Assembly: GCA_903813345.2 (NCBI GenBank)
Contig: CAIIXF020000007.1
Span: 11,043,730 to 11,103,729, forward strand
Source of the DNA: Owenia fusiformis
Taxonomy: Eukaryota > Annelida > Polychaeta > Sabellida > Oweniidae
Direction: 5' to 3'
DNA length: 60,000 bases
Shown here: one piece after another, positions 12,419-25,573 of the stretch
Layout of the letters: each line of letters starts with the position of its first letter
Position numbering within the stretch: the stretch's first letter is position 1
Translations under genes and position numbers: made by a program
Notes under the pieces: generated by a model
Databases searched by the model: none
What the model saw: only the letters and a program-made list of their open reading frames with translations
What the model was told of the DNA's origin: nothing

Positions 12419-13689
12419 TTTGGTGTAAGGTGTTAGACAGAAGAAGATATATACACGTATATATATACCCAGGCCCCAGGGACAAATAGAATGAACTGGG
12501 GTGCTAGACTTCGTAGATCTGATATATGTAAGATATATTGCTCATTTTGTCATAATACTTTTGTCATAACTTTTTTCTGTATTGGCTGTAGCAATACTAA
12601 TAACTTCTGAATAGCCTTACAATATGTGCAATACCCTCACCCGACACAATTTGTACTTACCGGTATTTTTATATTGGCCACATAACTAGAAGTGATTCTG
12701 GTGCTTGGATTCAACACTGGTTTCACAGTTCTATGTGCAAAAAGACACTAGTATTTAAATCAAACCCCAAGAGTTCTGGCTTCGACTGGCTACTTCTCTT
12801 TTATTTGGTGAATGATATTTGTCAACTACCGGTAGCATAGCCAGGATGAGGCAGACAAGGAGCTTGCCTTGTCGCTTTTTCAAGATTCTTTAAGAAATAT
12901 TTCTCTATCAATGATCAGTTGTAAATTAATTGTACATGTATAGCTTTTATCGATTTTGGAATCTGAATGGTGGAAATGTTTCTCACAAGACGATTTTTCC
13001 ATGATTGAGTCACATGTAAATAGCGTAGCCAGGATGAGGTGCCTCATCGCTTTTTTAATAGATTTGGAAATATTTTTCACATCTTCCCTTTTTTCCTGGA
13101 TATGTCACTGACTAGTTAATGCTTAGGCTAGTATATTTCTACGCAGTTTTCAGTATTTTCAGATACTGTTATTTTTGAAACAGTATTCATGCAAAATATT
13201 TTGTTAAATTTTGAGTTTTGTAAGTTTTAGCATTGTCTTGTTTTCAAGGCTTAGACTTACAGGTAGTCTCTGCAGAACAGGCTTTATTTACAAAGCATTG
13301 CAATTTATAGTCCACTGCAATTAATATTGTATGGGCGATATTGACATTAACAATATCCTTTAAATTAATTGTGATTCAAATACTTTCTCATTTGAACTAC
13401 ATTTCAATTCGCAACTTATGATCATAAGAATGTAATTTCATAATTTTTCATGTAGGATTGGCACTTTGACATGACAATTTTTGAAATTTATGTGACAGAA
13501 ACAATAATTTGTGAGAGGGTCAATGCTTTTTCCATTCATCTGCATGAAACATGAGAAAATAAAACATAAATATGATTTTTAACAACAATTTCAAAATGGC
13601 GCCTATCTAGGCAAATAGTGAATGTGACGCTTTAAGGACCTGGTGTCTCTAGCTTTAAAATGCTTTACAATAGATTTACATGTACACAA
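12419..13689. other. 3' flank of the methyltransferase gene
   Basis: No coding exon. AATAAA at 13559-13564 is a possible poly(A) signal 1.1 kb after the stop. A phrase GTAGCCAGGATGAGG/ATAGCCAGGATGAGG occurs twice (about 12836 and 13024), each followed by TTTTT-rich sequence, suggesting a small local duplication. Confidence 0.35.
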
Positions 13690-13873
13690 ACAGTAAACCC
13701 TGTATATATCTGGACACCTCTCTAATCTGAACACCTATCAGTGTGAACTCTTTTCCTGGTCCCAATTTTGTAATGTTTCATTAACTGTCAAGGCACCTTG
13801 AAATGTGAACACCTACTAATCCAAACATATTTGGATTGTCCCAATGGTGTTCAAATTAGACAGGTTCAACTGT
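13690..13873. mobile_element. 184-bp MITE with ACAGTAAACC ends
   Basis: The left end ACAGTAAACCCTGT and the right end ACAGGTTCAACTGT form imperfect inverted repeats. The interior has repeated GAACACCT phrases, as in the element at 4652. Non-coding. Confidence 0.65.
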
Positions 13874-13930
13874 GCTGTACTTTGTTCATTTTAAGAAATC
13901 CAGTTTTTGTCTAGTAAGAGTAAACTAAAT

Positions 13931-14232
13931 AATTCGGCTACATTTAGATTTATATAATCTTATCATTTAAGTTACACATGGTATGTGTATACATTTTACA
14001 GTATACTGTATTTTACATAAACATATATTTGCTTTATTGGCATAGTTTCAATGCAAGATACATTTATCTGCGTACAAGCTAAACACTACTTACTGAGGGA
14101 CAAGGTCACAACATATCAATGCTCATCCACAATGGAGGGAGGGGATATAAACTCAATATGTTTATTTTTTTTGTTTTGGGAACATGGATTTTCAAATGGA
14201 ACTAACTTTGAATTGGTCAAAAATCGATGAAG
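13931..14232 (+). repeat. 302-bp tandem duplication, first unit
   Basis: The unit starts with AATTCGGCTACATTTAG. A second copy starts at 14233, 302 bp later, and is nearly identical; its continuation is displaced to 15635-15866 because a transposon sits inside it. The high identity suggests a recent duplication. Confidence 0.8.
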
Positions 14233-14304
14233 AATTCGGCTACATTTAGATTTATATAATCTTATCATTTAAGTTACACATGGTATGTGTATACATTTTA
14301 CAGT

Positions 14305-15634
14305 GATACGACGTCAGATACTGTACATCACGGCATTTTACTGCAGTTTTACATGCGTACTTACTTTTAAAACCGCGATATCTCGACAGCAAAATCATAT
14401 TTTTCTACAATTTTTCGTCATCAGTTGAACACATATTTCCATGAAATGTTTTGCCTATCGAAATTCCAAATAATTGATTTGGGACTTTTTAAATGAGAAT
14501 CACGCAAGCCGTATTATGTGACTTTCTATGCTAAAACCGGGTGTGGACTGTAACATTTTGAAGAAAAATGATTTTAATTTTAAACGAAAAATGAAGATAA
14601 CTTTTTCATTTCTTAACGAATCTTTCTCAAACTTTCACAATATTTAAATTCACCATTTTGGAAAAGACAAACAGATTCTGTGTGATGACGTCATAATATA
14701 ACAATGCTAACTTAACGCTTATATTTATGCCAAGAAAGTGTGGACAGGCAGAATTTCGTACCAACAAGATATATATTTTGATCAATTAAACATTAAATCG
14801 TTTGGAAAGTGAATTATTCTTTTTTGATTCCTTAAAGGCATATCATATTCTATATTTTTTATCAAAAAACTATATCATTTCGATTAAAATTCAGTCTGTA
14901 AGAAGTATAGATTGAAAGAAATATGAAGTGAAGCCATGTGAAAAATTCACAAAATTACGTTTCATTTTTTGAGTTCAAATATTTCTAATTAAGAGATAAA
15001 CATTCAAAACATTCCAATGTTTCACCATGTTCTTTTAAATATAACCCTTACGACATAGAATTAATTTCATTTAATTTGAACCAGTATATATTGAGATAGA
15101 CATCATTTTATCACCGCAACCCCAAGTGAAGCCTTTACAAAATAAGACGTTACGCCGTTGGCGTATTATATGTTCTCCTTTATCATTCATTGCTTTAAAT
15201 AAATAAAACTAAATATTCGAGTTAAAATAAATTACAAACAATACATTTAACAATCCTTAATATCAACCCGTCTGTGTATATCAGTTGAATATGACAAGGG
15301 GCTCTGTGAAAGAGTCTAGAAGGATGGTGCGACAACGAGAGCGCAGGGCCGAAAAGCGCGACAAAGAAGAAAACTGGTAGGGTTTGAAATGTCTACTTTC
15401 TGGTGATTCTAATTCTGTATATCGTGACACAACCTTTTTGAATATAGAATTGTATTGAAGCGCACATCAATCTGAACAAAACTTGAAGTTTTTAAGAAGA
15501 TTCCAACAATATTAAAACTTTTGCAATTACTTGGAGGAGCATTGCGCATATTTATCGCGTAAATCTTTGCATTTTGTCGGTAAAATGAACAATTACAATG
15601 TTACGCCGTGATGTACAGTATCTGACGTCGTATC
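14305..15634. mobile_element. 1330-bp DNA transposon with long TIRs and an adjacent empty site
   Basis: The ends are perfect inverted repeats over about 30 bp (GATACGACGTCAGATACTGT inward from the left, its complement at the right, reaching to GCCGTGATG). Comparing the two tandem units gives the empty site: unit one reads TTTTACAGTATACTG near 14000, while unit two reads TTTTACAGT, then the element, then AGTATACTG. That implies a 3-bp target duplication, AGT. No transposase frame exists, so this is a non-autonomous element. A 29-codon basic frame lies at 15291-15380. The superfamily is unassigned; 3-bp duplications occur in Harbinger and CACTA elements, but these ends match neither consensus. 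Confidence 0.85.
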
Positions 15635-15866
15635 AGTATACTGTATTTTACATAAACATATATTTGCTTTATTGGCATAGTTTCAATGCAAGATACATTT
15701 ATCTGCGTACAAGCTAAACACTACTTACTGAGGGACAAGGTCACAACATATCAATGCTCATCCACAATGGAGGGAGGGGGTATAAACTCAATATGTTTAT
15801 TTTTTTTGTTTTGGGAACATGGATTTTCAAATGGAACTAACTTTGAATTGGTCAAAAATCGATGAA
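15635..15866 (+). repeat. 302-bp tandem duplication, second unit (right part)
   Basis: This continues the second unit begun at 14233-14304 after the transposon. It matches 14002-14232 with only an extra G in a G-run. Its end GATGAAAGC diverges from the first unit's GATGAAG, which marks the duplication boundary. Confidence 0.8.
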
Positions 15867-16595
15867 AGCTCAGTTATTTTGAGGGATGGGATCAATTTGA
15901 AACAATTTTGATACATATCGACCTTATCCCTGAACTAACTTAAATCTATAGGAATATGCTTATAGTGAGTAATGTACTTATTTTGAAATTCTAACAAACT
16001 GTATGAGTGACAGTGTCTGATTCCGAATTACTCCTCAGAACTTATATTAGTCATGCTGGTCGATAGGTGAGCAAGTTTTCACATCAGTTTGTTAAATGAT
16101 ATTTTGCACACCTATGCAGACGGTGGTGAAATATATTAAATATAGTCAGGTACTGGTTAAGGTCAAAACAATAGATTTTATTCACCCAGAATTATTATAA
16201 GCCCAGAGGTTTGCAGTAGTAATAACTGGCCTCTATAGGAAGACAACTGAAAAAAAATACAGTTGATATTGATAAGGTCTTATCTTATTTTGACATAACT
16301 GTAACTTCCATGGGTTCTAAAAAACTGAGGCTCTTAAGATAAATGTATACATAACATGCTTTAATATAGTTGAGAATTATAAACGATTTTTATGTCGATA
16401 ATGCTTTACGAATTCCTCAAGACTACATGAAGTAACTCCCTGAAGTAACATTCCATTTTTAAACAGAGTTAGTTAGTTATATATTAATATTGTAATACAT
16501 GTACATGTATCATTAACTTTTAAATTAAACTAAGTCATGTCTTAATGCATAAAATGTTAAATCTAAACGATAATATTTGTAACCCTACCCTGTAA
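15867..16595. other. gene-free sequence
   Basis: No exon, RNA gene or paired repeat ends recognised. Confidence 0.4.
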
Positions 16596-16976
16596 ATATT
16601 TAGAGGCTATGTCACTATCGTGGCATATATGCCCGAGGTCTCAGTGATATATGGCCCGACCTTGGGAGGGACATTGATCTCTGAGAACCGAGGGCACATG
16701 TGCCACGATAGTGACATAAACGATTTATAACATATCTATGATGATGTAGACTGGTGAGAGAGTACCGTTTTCTTATAGAATTGACAAACAAATGGTTTGA
16801 AAATGATTGAAATGAGTTTAGAAAAATTGTTCGCGCAGTTTTTTCTTCGATTGATTGGTTATGACGTCAGGGCCTTGACCAATCAGAAAGTTAGCGGGCG
16901 CGGGCTTTTCAAAACTTATATTGGCCCGCTGTCTTGTGTACACTTTGCACTATACATCATCATAGGTATGTTATAA
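16596..16976. mobile_element. composite MITE with two hairpins, copy 1
   Basis: Two inverted repeats stand side by side. The first (about 16604-16722) pairs TATGTCACTATCGTGGCA with its complement; the second (about 16727-16976) pairs TTATAACATATCTATGATGA with TCATCATAGGTATGTTATAA. Both occur in the same order at 30331-30700, so the composite is the mobile unit. It contains TGACGTCAG, a CRE-type site, in both copies. Non-coding. Confidence 0.75.
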
Positions 16977-17139
16977 ATCTTTTTACAAAAATAAGTAAAA
17001 TTCAAGTTCCATTATATATTGAACTTGATTCAAAACTGACTTGGCTGTAAGACAAATCTCTTTTCAATTGAAGTTTTGTATTAACTATTTTATCGTATGA
17101 TCTGTAAAATGAAGCCTTCTGATTGGTCAGTTCTTGTGC

Positions 17140-17235
17140 TGTACCAATCTGTATTGCTACCGAGATTGTCCCCATTGATCTCCGTCGCAATACAGAAAAT
17201 ATTGGTACGGAGGGGACATTCTCAGTAGCAATACA
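17140..17235. repeat. inverted repeat around TCTGTATTGCTAC
   Basis: GTACCAATCTGTATTGCTAC faces the complement of GTAGCAATACAGA about 60 bp later, with further pairing inside. It lies next to the MITE at 17256 and may be part of a larger composite element. Confidence 0.4.
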
Positions 17236-17255
17236 GAGGATCACACAATAAAAAC

Positions 17256-17395
17256 GTTATAGAATGATTTGAAGTGCAATACAGGATATATTCCACTCTC
17301 GATATTCTGTATTGGCACTCGACTTCGTCTCTTTTCCAATACGGAATTTCTCGAGCAGAATATATCCTGTATTGCACTTCAAATCATTCAATAAC
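17256..17395. mobile_element. 140-bp foldback MITE
   Basis: GTTATAGAATGATTTGAAGT at the left pairs with ACTTCAAATCATTCAATAAC at the right. Pairing continues inward through GCAATACAGGATATATTC, leaving a short central loop. Non-coding. Confidence 0.75.
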
Positions 17396-18825
17396 TTATA
17401 GTACTCCATTTCATTCTAGTTAAGAAGATATATTTACACATAGGATGGGTATTTGTTTATTTACTTAGAATTGTCATGACATCTATCTAGGTTATGAGTA
17501 TTTTTTAAATGGATTTGATGTTTATTATTTAGTTATCAGTATTTTTTCTTAATGGTTTCAAAGTTATAATTTGCCTTTGCTGCAGATGTGATCAAAACTA
17601 GTCAAAATATTCTTTCCAAATTTTTCGTTTGGGTCAAATTTTCAAATGTCTGCAGCTCATTGTTGCTTCAGCTGAGTAGTTCACATATTTTACAAGGTCC
17701 TACAGAGCCAAGGTCATGTATAACCAAATAAACCTGATATTCCATGGACATAGCTAGTAAGAATATCCTATTTGGCTTCAGTTTTGGCTCACAAATTTAT
17801 TTTTGAATTTTACAACCTTCCCTTTACAATGGATTTTAGTACTTAAGTACTTGGTGCTATGTACCAATATACTAGTTTGATAGGAACCTTTTAAAATGTC
17901 AGAAATGCTGCTAATTGGTGCTTCTAGTCTTTATGTCTGCTAACGAAGTACATTATATAATTAATAAATGAATATGTATACCAACACACATTTACGAATT
18001 TGTAATTTATTTTTAACTCAGCATGGGTACAATGCCAAATATCAATTTGCCCATAGTCTATAGTGATTTTAACCCCTTCAATTTTGTCTGGCCCTGAATA
18101 ATGATAAAGAAATATAAAAGTGAATAAAGAAATATAAAAGTAACTATCAATACTTGACATATCTGATTGGACCCATTACCTATTCTTGTTTGTTGGTGAA
18201 CTTTTGGTTCCCTTTTTGTGAATCAAATTGAAATAATTTGTATTTGAAGAATTTTATATATTTTTCAACCTGTATGATGCATATCAATCGTTGTATAGGT
18301 AGGTTTCTATGACAAAAGATCATTATGAAAATATCTAATCAGAATATCTGTAATTTGAATAATTCAATTTAGTTCAATTTATTTAAAGTTATATCTTGGT
18401 ATAATAACAGACATTAAATATTAATTTGTAAATTCCTTTTAATAGAAATATGTTCAAAAGTTTTTATTCCCATTTAAAGATGTCTCTGCTATTCAAGTCT
18501 GGATAAGTTCTATTGATATCGAGTTTACCATTAACAAATATCTATTTATAATCCACACTTTTGATTGGTGGTTATTTTTAGCAACAATGAAGGTTGGTAT
18601 ATAAATATTATTAACTAAAGAACTGCAGAAATGGAGGTATATAAACTAAATTTTCTTTATTAATAGATTCATTTCTGTTATATAAAGCAACTGGATATCA
18701 GCATATTCATTATAACATATACTTTCTCTACGAGTTGTATTTTATTGACTGTTTGGAATTCAACTGAGCTAAGGAAAATTTCAAAAATTACTTTTTGATC
18801 AGAAAAAATATATATTATTTATATC
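17396..18825. other. upstream flank of the ubiquitin-like/VWA gene
   Basis: A/T-rich, no exon recognised. A small tandem duplication (AATAAAGAAATATAAAAGT twice near 18100-18140) is present. No clear TATA or CpG promoter stands out immediately before the ATG at 18826, so an upstream non-coding exon is possible. Confidence 0.35.
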
Positions 18826-21800
18826 ATGGCGTCACCAGCAATAGATGTATATGTTAAACTACCTTCAGGACGTGTGATAAGTGCCGATTTCCTGCCTACT
18901 GACCAGGTAAAGGCAGTGTATAAACATGTCGCTGAGGAGGAGGGGGTTAATATTGCCAGGGTACAGCTCAAGTACCAGGGAAAAATTCTCAAACAGTCCC
19001 ATGCATTGGGCTATCTTGGAGTCTGCAAAGAAACTATCTTGAAAGCTGAGGTAAGAACAACGATTTGGCCATGCTTTGTAGTGTATAATTATGTCTATCT
19101 GTTTAGTGTCAAGTAATACATGTACATTTGTTTATCAATTTGTTATTGACTTGACTTTTCAGATTATTCAACAAGTTTTGGAGAATGAGAAATTTCATTT
19201 ATTAGCCATACCACATTACATGTATTACTGGGTCTTTATGAGGGATTGATGTCAAGAAGTAGAAATCATAGTTTGCCTATAAAAATCACTTTTTCAAATC
19301 ATATGGTTTCAAAGACATAAAAGTATTAATGCCAATTGCATTCATGGTGTATGGACCACTTATATTGTCTAGCCATGCATTTAAATCAATGGCAAATCTG
19401 TGTATTGAAAATTACCACATAAGAAGTTATTCCATAGTAGGATGGATTGTGGATCTAACCTTATGTTTAAAATGGATCTGGTGAACCACTTGTAACAATT
19501 CATATATACATTGTATGTATATTTCATTACAATTATTATGTTTAAAAAATCAAGCAAGTTCCCCGAAACTTGCTCAATGTTAGAAACTTTTTGGCTTTTC
19601 ATTTTTTTAAAGTCTGTAAGTGTCTATGATCCTGCTGATACTTTACCTGTGTATAACATTTCAGATTATAAGTGTGAAGAACCTGAATTTGTTTGTGAAA
19701 GACAAAGAAGGATGTGTTACTCCCATCAGCATCAACAACTGCGAATATGTCTCAGATATCAAGGAAAAGATAGAGGTTGCCACTGGCTGTAGTGCTCTAA
19801 AACAAATCTTAAAGGTAGGGGTTGCTTCAATATATTTATGTTATTTAAAAATACTGTTTGTATGCTTTTACCACTTAAAGTTTTCGTCATACATGTTGAG
19901 GTGAGTATTTACATATAGTTTAAAGGCCCTATGTAATGTTTAAATATTTAAAACATTGTTAAGAGATATAATTAAAACAATTGTATATGTATTGAGTACA
20001 ATTTATAACCCATGCATTTATCTTGAAACTAATATATAGGAACCAATACGATTCATGTGAACATGACTGTTATATTCCAGAAATCAGGCTGTATCCTCAA
20101 CAAAGATAACATGACCGTTACTGAATCAGGTCTGAAAGATGAAGACATTATAGCACTTGAGGTGAAGGACACTGCACCTGTCAAACACAACAATAAACCT
20201 GACACTGTTGATGAGGCTTTGGATGAACAAAAGAAAGAGGTAAAAGGGATCAATCACTTATATTTGTACTAAATGCCAGGGATGTAGACAGCTTTCAGTC
20301 AGGGCGGGTGTGATCGCCAAAGAAATTTTTTAGTCAAGGGGGTGTGATTGTGGCATAAGCATTCGCTCCCAACCTGGCTTTGCCTATGAAATGCTGTTAA
20401 TGATCCATAACAATATTCTGAATAGCAGCCAATATAATGACTGACTTCATTTGTTTTATGACTATACAAATGAACATATAGTAATCATTAAATCAAACAA
20501 CAAAGCTCTAGTATATGGGTCTAAATTCTGATGATTGGTATTAAAAAATCAAACATGATGTACTTTATCTCCAACTTCTCATATCATATCACTTAACATT
20601 TGCATCTTGATTGAATGATTGTGGACCTCAACCACTGACAAAATTGATTATAGCTCAGCGACTTATAATATTGTTTGTTTTATAGGAGGTCATAAGCAGT
20701 TTTGACGCAGGGGGAAGGAATGTTGAGGTCGTCTTCTGTTTTGACACTACAGGCAGCATGTATTCATGCCTCACACAGGTACACCATTATTTCATGCATC
20801 ATTTAAAACGATCCTGTCTTCAATATACTCTCAAAATTAAACTGGTGTAAATAGTAACTGTTTGTACTATTGACATAATTTTGTGTCATTATGATGTTAT
20901 GCAACCTCAGCAATTTATATAGCCTAAAGGATCTATTGAATGCCTAAAGGATCAAGAAATGAAAGAAATGGGTATAAGTGTATATTGGTATAAATGGTAT
21001 AAGTTTTCATGAATTGAGCAAAATGTTGATACTTTGTCCTGGCCTCTTACACTGCTGTGTACCATAAACACTGTGTTGTATATGTAAATGTCTTAATTTT
21101 CAGGTGAGAGCTAAAGTTCGTGAGTCAGTGACCAGACTTCTGCATGATATTCCCAACATCCGCATTGGTATCATAGCCATGGGGGACTACTGTGACCAGG
21201 AGAGCAGTTATGTCATCAAGATGGAGGATTTAACGCAAGACTCAGATCTTCTTGTCAATTTTGTGAAAGATGTTCCCTCCTCTGGTGGTGGAGACAGTCC
21301 TGAGGTATTAACAACTTTAAAGTTATTGTTAGTTGTTGAAATGATATCATAATTAGCAAATATGAAAGCACACTATATTGTATTAAATCATATGTCAGAT
21401 CACCTTTGATTATATGTGAGATTTTTCCAGTGTTACGAATGGGCATTGAGGAAAGCACAGACATTTGACTGGGCGGAGGATTCTGCAAAGGCCCTTGTGA
21501 TGATTGGAGATTGTCTGCCTCACCCTGTATCTTACACTGACCAGCATATAAATTGGCACACAGAACTTGATGTCCTGGCTGGCATGGGAGTGAAGGTAGT
21601 TATAGTTGATATGATATCAATTTATCTCTTATTCTCATATTTGGGAAAATACCTTAATAGCATAGTAATGTCAACATACTTAATTTGGTGCAGCTTATTA
21701 TGGCCAGTTTGGTGTTGCGAACTTTTGGCAACTACTTAATTTGGCACACTCGCAATATTGAAATGTATATACCATACACATTTACGATTGAAATATTGAA

Positions 21801-24342
21801 TTTGGCAGCTACTTAATTTGGCGAACTTAAACAATTTGGCGGATCCTCAAAATTAATATGGCCACCAAATCCAATAGAAGTACAGAATATCAAGAATATC
21901 CTCAGTTGTCATCTGTTATAGATCAAGCATCAATCAAAAATGTTTGAGATTATTACTTAGATCATTGTAATTTGCTTTCAAGGTGTATGGAGTACAGGCT
22001 TTGAATGTTTCTGAGTCAACTCCATTCTATGAAGAACTAGCAGAAAGAAGTGGGGGAGCTTATATCAACTTCTCTAACTTTGGCATCATCACAGACATGT
22101 TTCTTGCAGGTAGGGAATTATTGATGCCTTCTGCACAATTATTAAAACTCAGATTTGTATCTGAAAGTAATTTCTTAAAAATGGCCATTTGTTCATTCTC
22201 CATACCATACCATACCATACCATTCCAATCTCCATATGATGAGCAAGAACATTGTATAAACAATTCTTCCAACAAGCCCTCCTTCATTAGTCGTATCCCT
22301 TTCCAGTGTGTTACAACGAGTCCAGCCCAGAACAACTACAGGCCTATTGCCAGGAGGTGGAAGATCAGGGGAGAATGACAGATGAAACAAAACAAATGTT
22401 CACAAAACTTGAGGAGACACAAGAAGAGAAAAAAGTGAAAAAGAAAGAAAAGCCAAAGGTAACAAATTATACAAACAGTTAAATCATAACTTTGTAATGA
22501 TATTTTCATTGAATACATTTGTTGTCAAGTAAATCAAAAAATGTCAAAACGATTTTTTTCTGATTGTAATTTGTACATGAATTCAAACAGCTTTATAATA
22601 GCTTTATAATATACTTTGAATAAACACATATACTGAAAACAAGTGGAGATGAATTATATTGCTCACAATAAGAATTTCAAGATTTTATGTTTTTGTGATT
22701 TATGTAAATCAAAAAGTGATGAATACCATTTCATATTACAATGCAAAGCTTTTGATGATATTAAAAATCAATTTTTGCCTCTATTTCTGTTGAAATACTA
22801 GTATTGAAAATACTTTGAAATATGAAAATTATCAATGAATTGTTTACTTATGATAATGATGTACTTTATATCATGATTTGATGGTTAAAATTATATAAGT
22901 TTATTTTCTACAATTCAGAGGCATATAAAAGAACCTTGGTGGGACCCTCAACTAGACACCAACTCTACACCCCAGTATTGTTATGATGCAGAGAAAGACC
23001 ATTGGGCCAGTGCTGGCAGTAAACATAAGACAAGTAAGTAACACTATATCATTCATCATTAATATAATTCACCTGCAACTTTCTGTATGGTTATGTTTAG
23101 GCCAAGTACAGCTATCTGTAGTCAAGCAAAGCATGCGAGACAACTGTCTCACCAGAATTTTACAGAAAAAATGTATTCTGAGTTTTGGGCTATATTTTAA
23201 TTTGAAACTGGGAAATGATATCCAACTAGAACACTATCATTATATTTCACCCTCGTTATCTTAACTTTTCCTCACCTATTTTCCAACCCTGGCTTTGCTA
23301 TTGATGATTATGACTTTCAATAGGCAAACCATGTATGATCTAAATAAGTTCTGTGTAGACATATTCAAGCATCTTGCTTCTAATACACCATTCACCAGTT
23401 ATTCACAGATATATAAAACTCAGGTTTTGAGTTTAGATAACTCTCACCATTCTGTAATTTTCTACCTTGACTTAAAGGAATATAACAGTGATATCTTCAT
23501 TGTTAGCATTGATAATTTGATATGTGGTCTGTTCCATCAGATATGATCTTTTATTATGCAAACTTAAAGCAGATATGAAATGGTATTTTTAACCTAAAGG
23601 AATCCCTATAATTTTTTGATAAATGTATTTGGACATGTTTTCTCATCAGTAGTGCGAAAACTATTTCACTCTAACGATCGTTATAGCTGCTTAATAAGCA
23701 ATATTCGAATTGGTTGTGACGTTATTGGCCCCCACGTGATCTCTCACTGGTCCCCACGTGGCCCATAACGTCATAATGCCAAAATGTTTTGTTTTGGTTT
23801 ACACTACAATCCTATGGTTGCCGTGACGTTGTGATTACTAAGGTACCAATAAACCAAAGCTATATTTTGTATATGATGTTACTTATCACGTGGGGGCCAA
23901 TTTGATTGATCAGTTAGTTTTATTTCGTTATTTATGATCGTTAGCAGTTATCTAACAATTATTTTATAATGGCTATCGCAAGAACTCTACGTTGGGCTTA
24001 CAATGGAGAAAACCGCATTTTTGTAGCTGCAAGTTGAGAAAAGCTATTTCAGTTGTCCTTTAAGGGTTGTTACTTGAGAGAGTAGATTGTACACTTCATT
24101 CATGATTTGAAGACATGATACAAGTTTTACTTTACTGGCACTGTAAATAAGTCAGGTCAAATTACCATAATGCATGTTAATTGTATTTTCACTTTTCAGG
24201 TTCCAGTAAAGTCACCAAAAAACTCTCCCTATCTAGTCCCTCAACTGAGAGCCCAGTCACATCATACCCCACAACTAAATCAAAGAAGACATTTTGGCAA
24301 AGACTTAGTATTAAAAATCTTCTAAGCAAGAAAAGGACATAA
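18826..24342 (+). CDS. ubiquitin-like (x2) plus VWA domain protein, 10 exons
   Basis: Exons 18826-19050, 19665-19814, 20081-20239, 20686-20778, 21104-21304, 21431-21595, 21983-22109, 22307-22458, 22919-23033 and 24200-24342 join in frame to 509 aa ending in TAA. Residues 1-75 and about 76-156 look like two ubiquitin-like folds (YQGKILKQSHALGYLGV and LKDEDIIALEV are typical ubiquitin-fold endings). Residues about 189-372 form a von Willebrand A domain: RNVEVVFCFDTTGSM has a MIDAS of the D-x-T-x-S kind (D198, T200, S202), followed by GGGDSPE and a strand GVKVYGVQAL. The tail is lysine-rich (about 410-424) and ends in a basic amphipathic stretch. No signal peptide, so the protein is probably cytosolic. 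The VWA variant resembles those found beside alpha-kinases (vwkA type), but no kinase domain is present here. Function unknown; a ubiquitin-linked or signalling scaffold is inference. AATAAA sits at 24830. Confidence 0.85.
23727..23898. repeat. inverted repeat with CACGTG ends in intron 9
   Basis: GGCCCCCACGTGAT at the left pairs with ATCACGTGGGGGCC at the right, 172 bp apart, and another CCCCACGTGG lies between. It is likely a small MITE remnant. The CACGTG E-boxes are a by-product of the repeat and need not be regulatory. Confidence 0.5.
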
Positions 24343-24829
24343 TACATGAATAACAGACACAGTTTTATGAAATAAGTGTACGTTGATAGGGACTTAAAGT
24401 CCATGATGCTGCAGGTCAATTTCAGAAAGGCAGTAAAGGATGTTGTCCAAATGTCTACAGTTGTTGATAACTTTACTAAGTAAAGTCCAGACAATTATGT
24501 AAAGAGCTGTCAGCACCAAAAAGAATCCATGGATGGACATGTGCAGGTCAATATGGCTTATCATATGTTTTGAGGGAAGTGTGAAATATGTTATGGTATC
24601 TTTGATCACATGGTGCAACATTGACCAATCAAAATACATAGATTCTTGCAATAATATGATAATATGTTATAAATGCTATGAGACTGTATATAATATAGTT
24701 TCCAATTCATAACCCACCAAGGCAGCGTCTAGTAACATCAGCATTGGAAAAGAGGAATTGGTTAAAGAACACAAATCTAAATGAACTAAACCATTGTGTA
24801 TTTGAATATGTTTAACATAAACATAATAC

Positions 24830-24835
24830 AATAAA
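24830..24835 (+). terminator. candidate poly(A) signal of the VWA gene
   Basis: AATAAA lies 488 bases after the TAA of the ubiquitin-like/VWA gene, in A/T-rich 3' sequence. Another AATAAA follows about 130 bases on (near 24958). Which one is used cannot be decided from sequence. Confidence 0.3.
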
Positions 24836-25573
24836 ATGTAAACTTTTTAAAGTATAAACTGAATGCTTTTGTATTGTAATTATAATGTGAAAATGGTGTT
24901 CTGAATAAGTAATATGTTCCAATAGGCTCTTGCCAGGGATGCTATTGATATTATGAAATAAAATTCAAATACATATGTAATATCATAATAAATAGCATGG
25001 TAGCTCCAGGTCAAAGTGCCTAAAGCCTTGCTGAACCCTTGCAAAGCACATGACCTTATAAATTATGGGTGATTTCACATAGTGTATGTCTTGTTAATTG
25101 TAATATGTCTTGTATCCTAACTTTCATAGGCGCCCACTCTCACTTAAAGGCTATGATACAAGACATTTGTGCTTAAAATAATGCATCAAGACTAAGTACA
25201 TGGGGAACTATAGTTCCCCATGTCCAGAAATTGTAATTTCTTCTAAATTAAAAAGTATCTTAATTATTTATTGTTCATTTAACAAAGATATGTCTTCATT
25301 TTCGATGTCTTTTGGTGTGGTATGTACACTTCAAAAACAAGTGCTTGGTGAAGGAATTTGTTAACTGAGGGCAATCATTGAATCATAGGTTCGGGTAGGA
25401 TTGTTTGTACTAGTAATAGTACATGTATACATACCTCAATAATCACATTGTTGAGTCTCTACAGACTTATCCAAGTTAAACCCAAATCCGGCTTAATTTA
25501 TTAATCTAAATTTTCTTGGGCCCAGATTGTCAGACTACAAAATATGTCAGATAAGAAATAACGCTAGGTTTAA
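24836..25573. other. gene-free sequence
   Basis: No exon or paired repeat recognised. The segment ends with TTAA at 25570-25573, which is the left target duplication of the next element. Confidence 0.4.
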
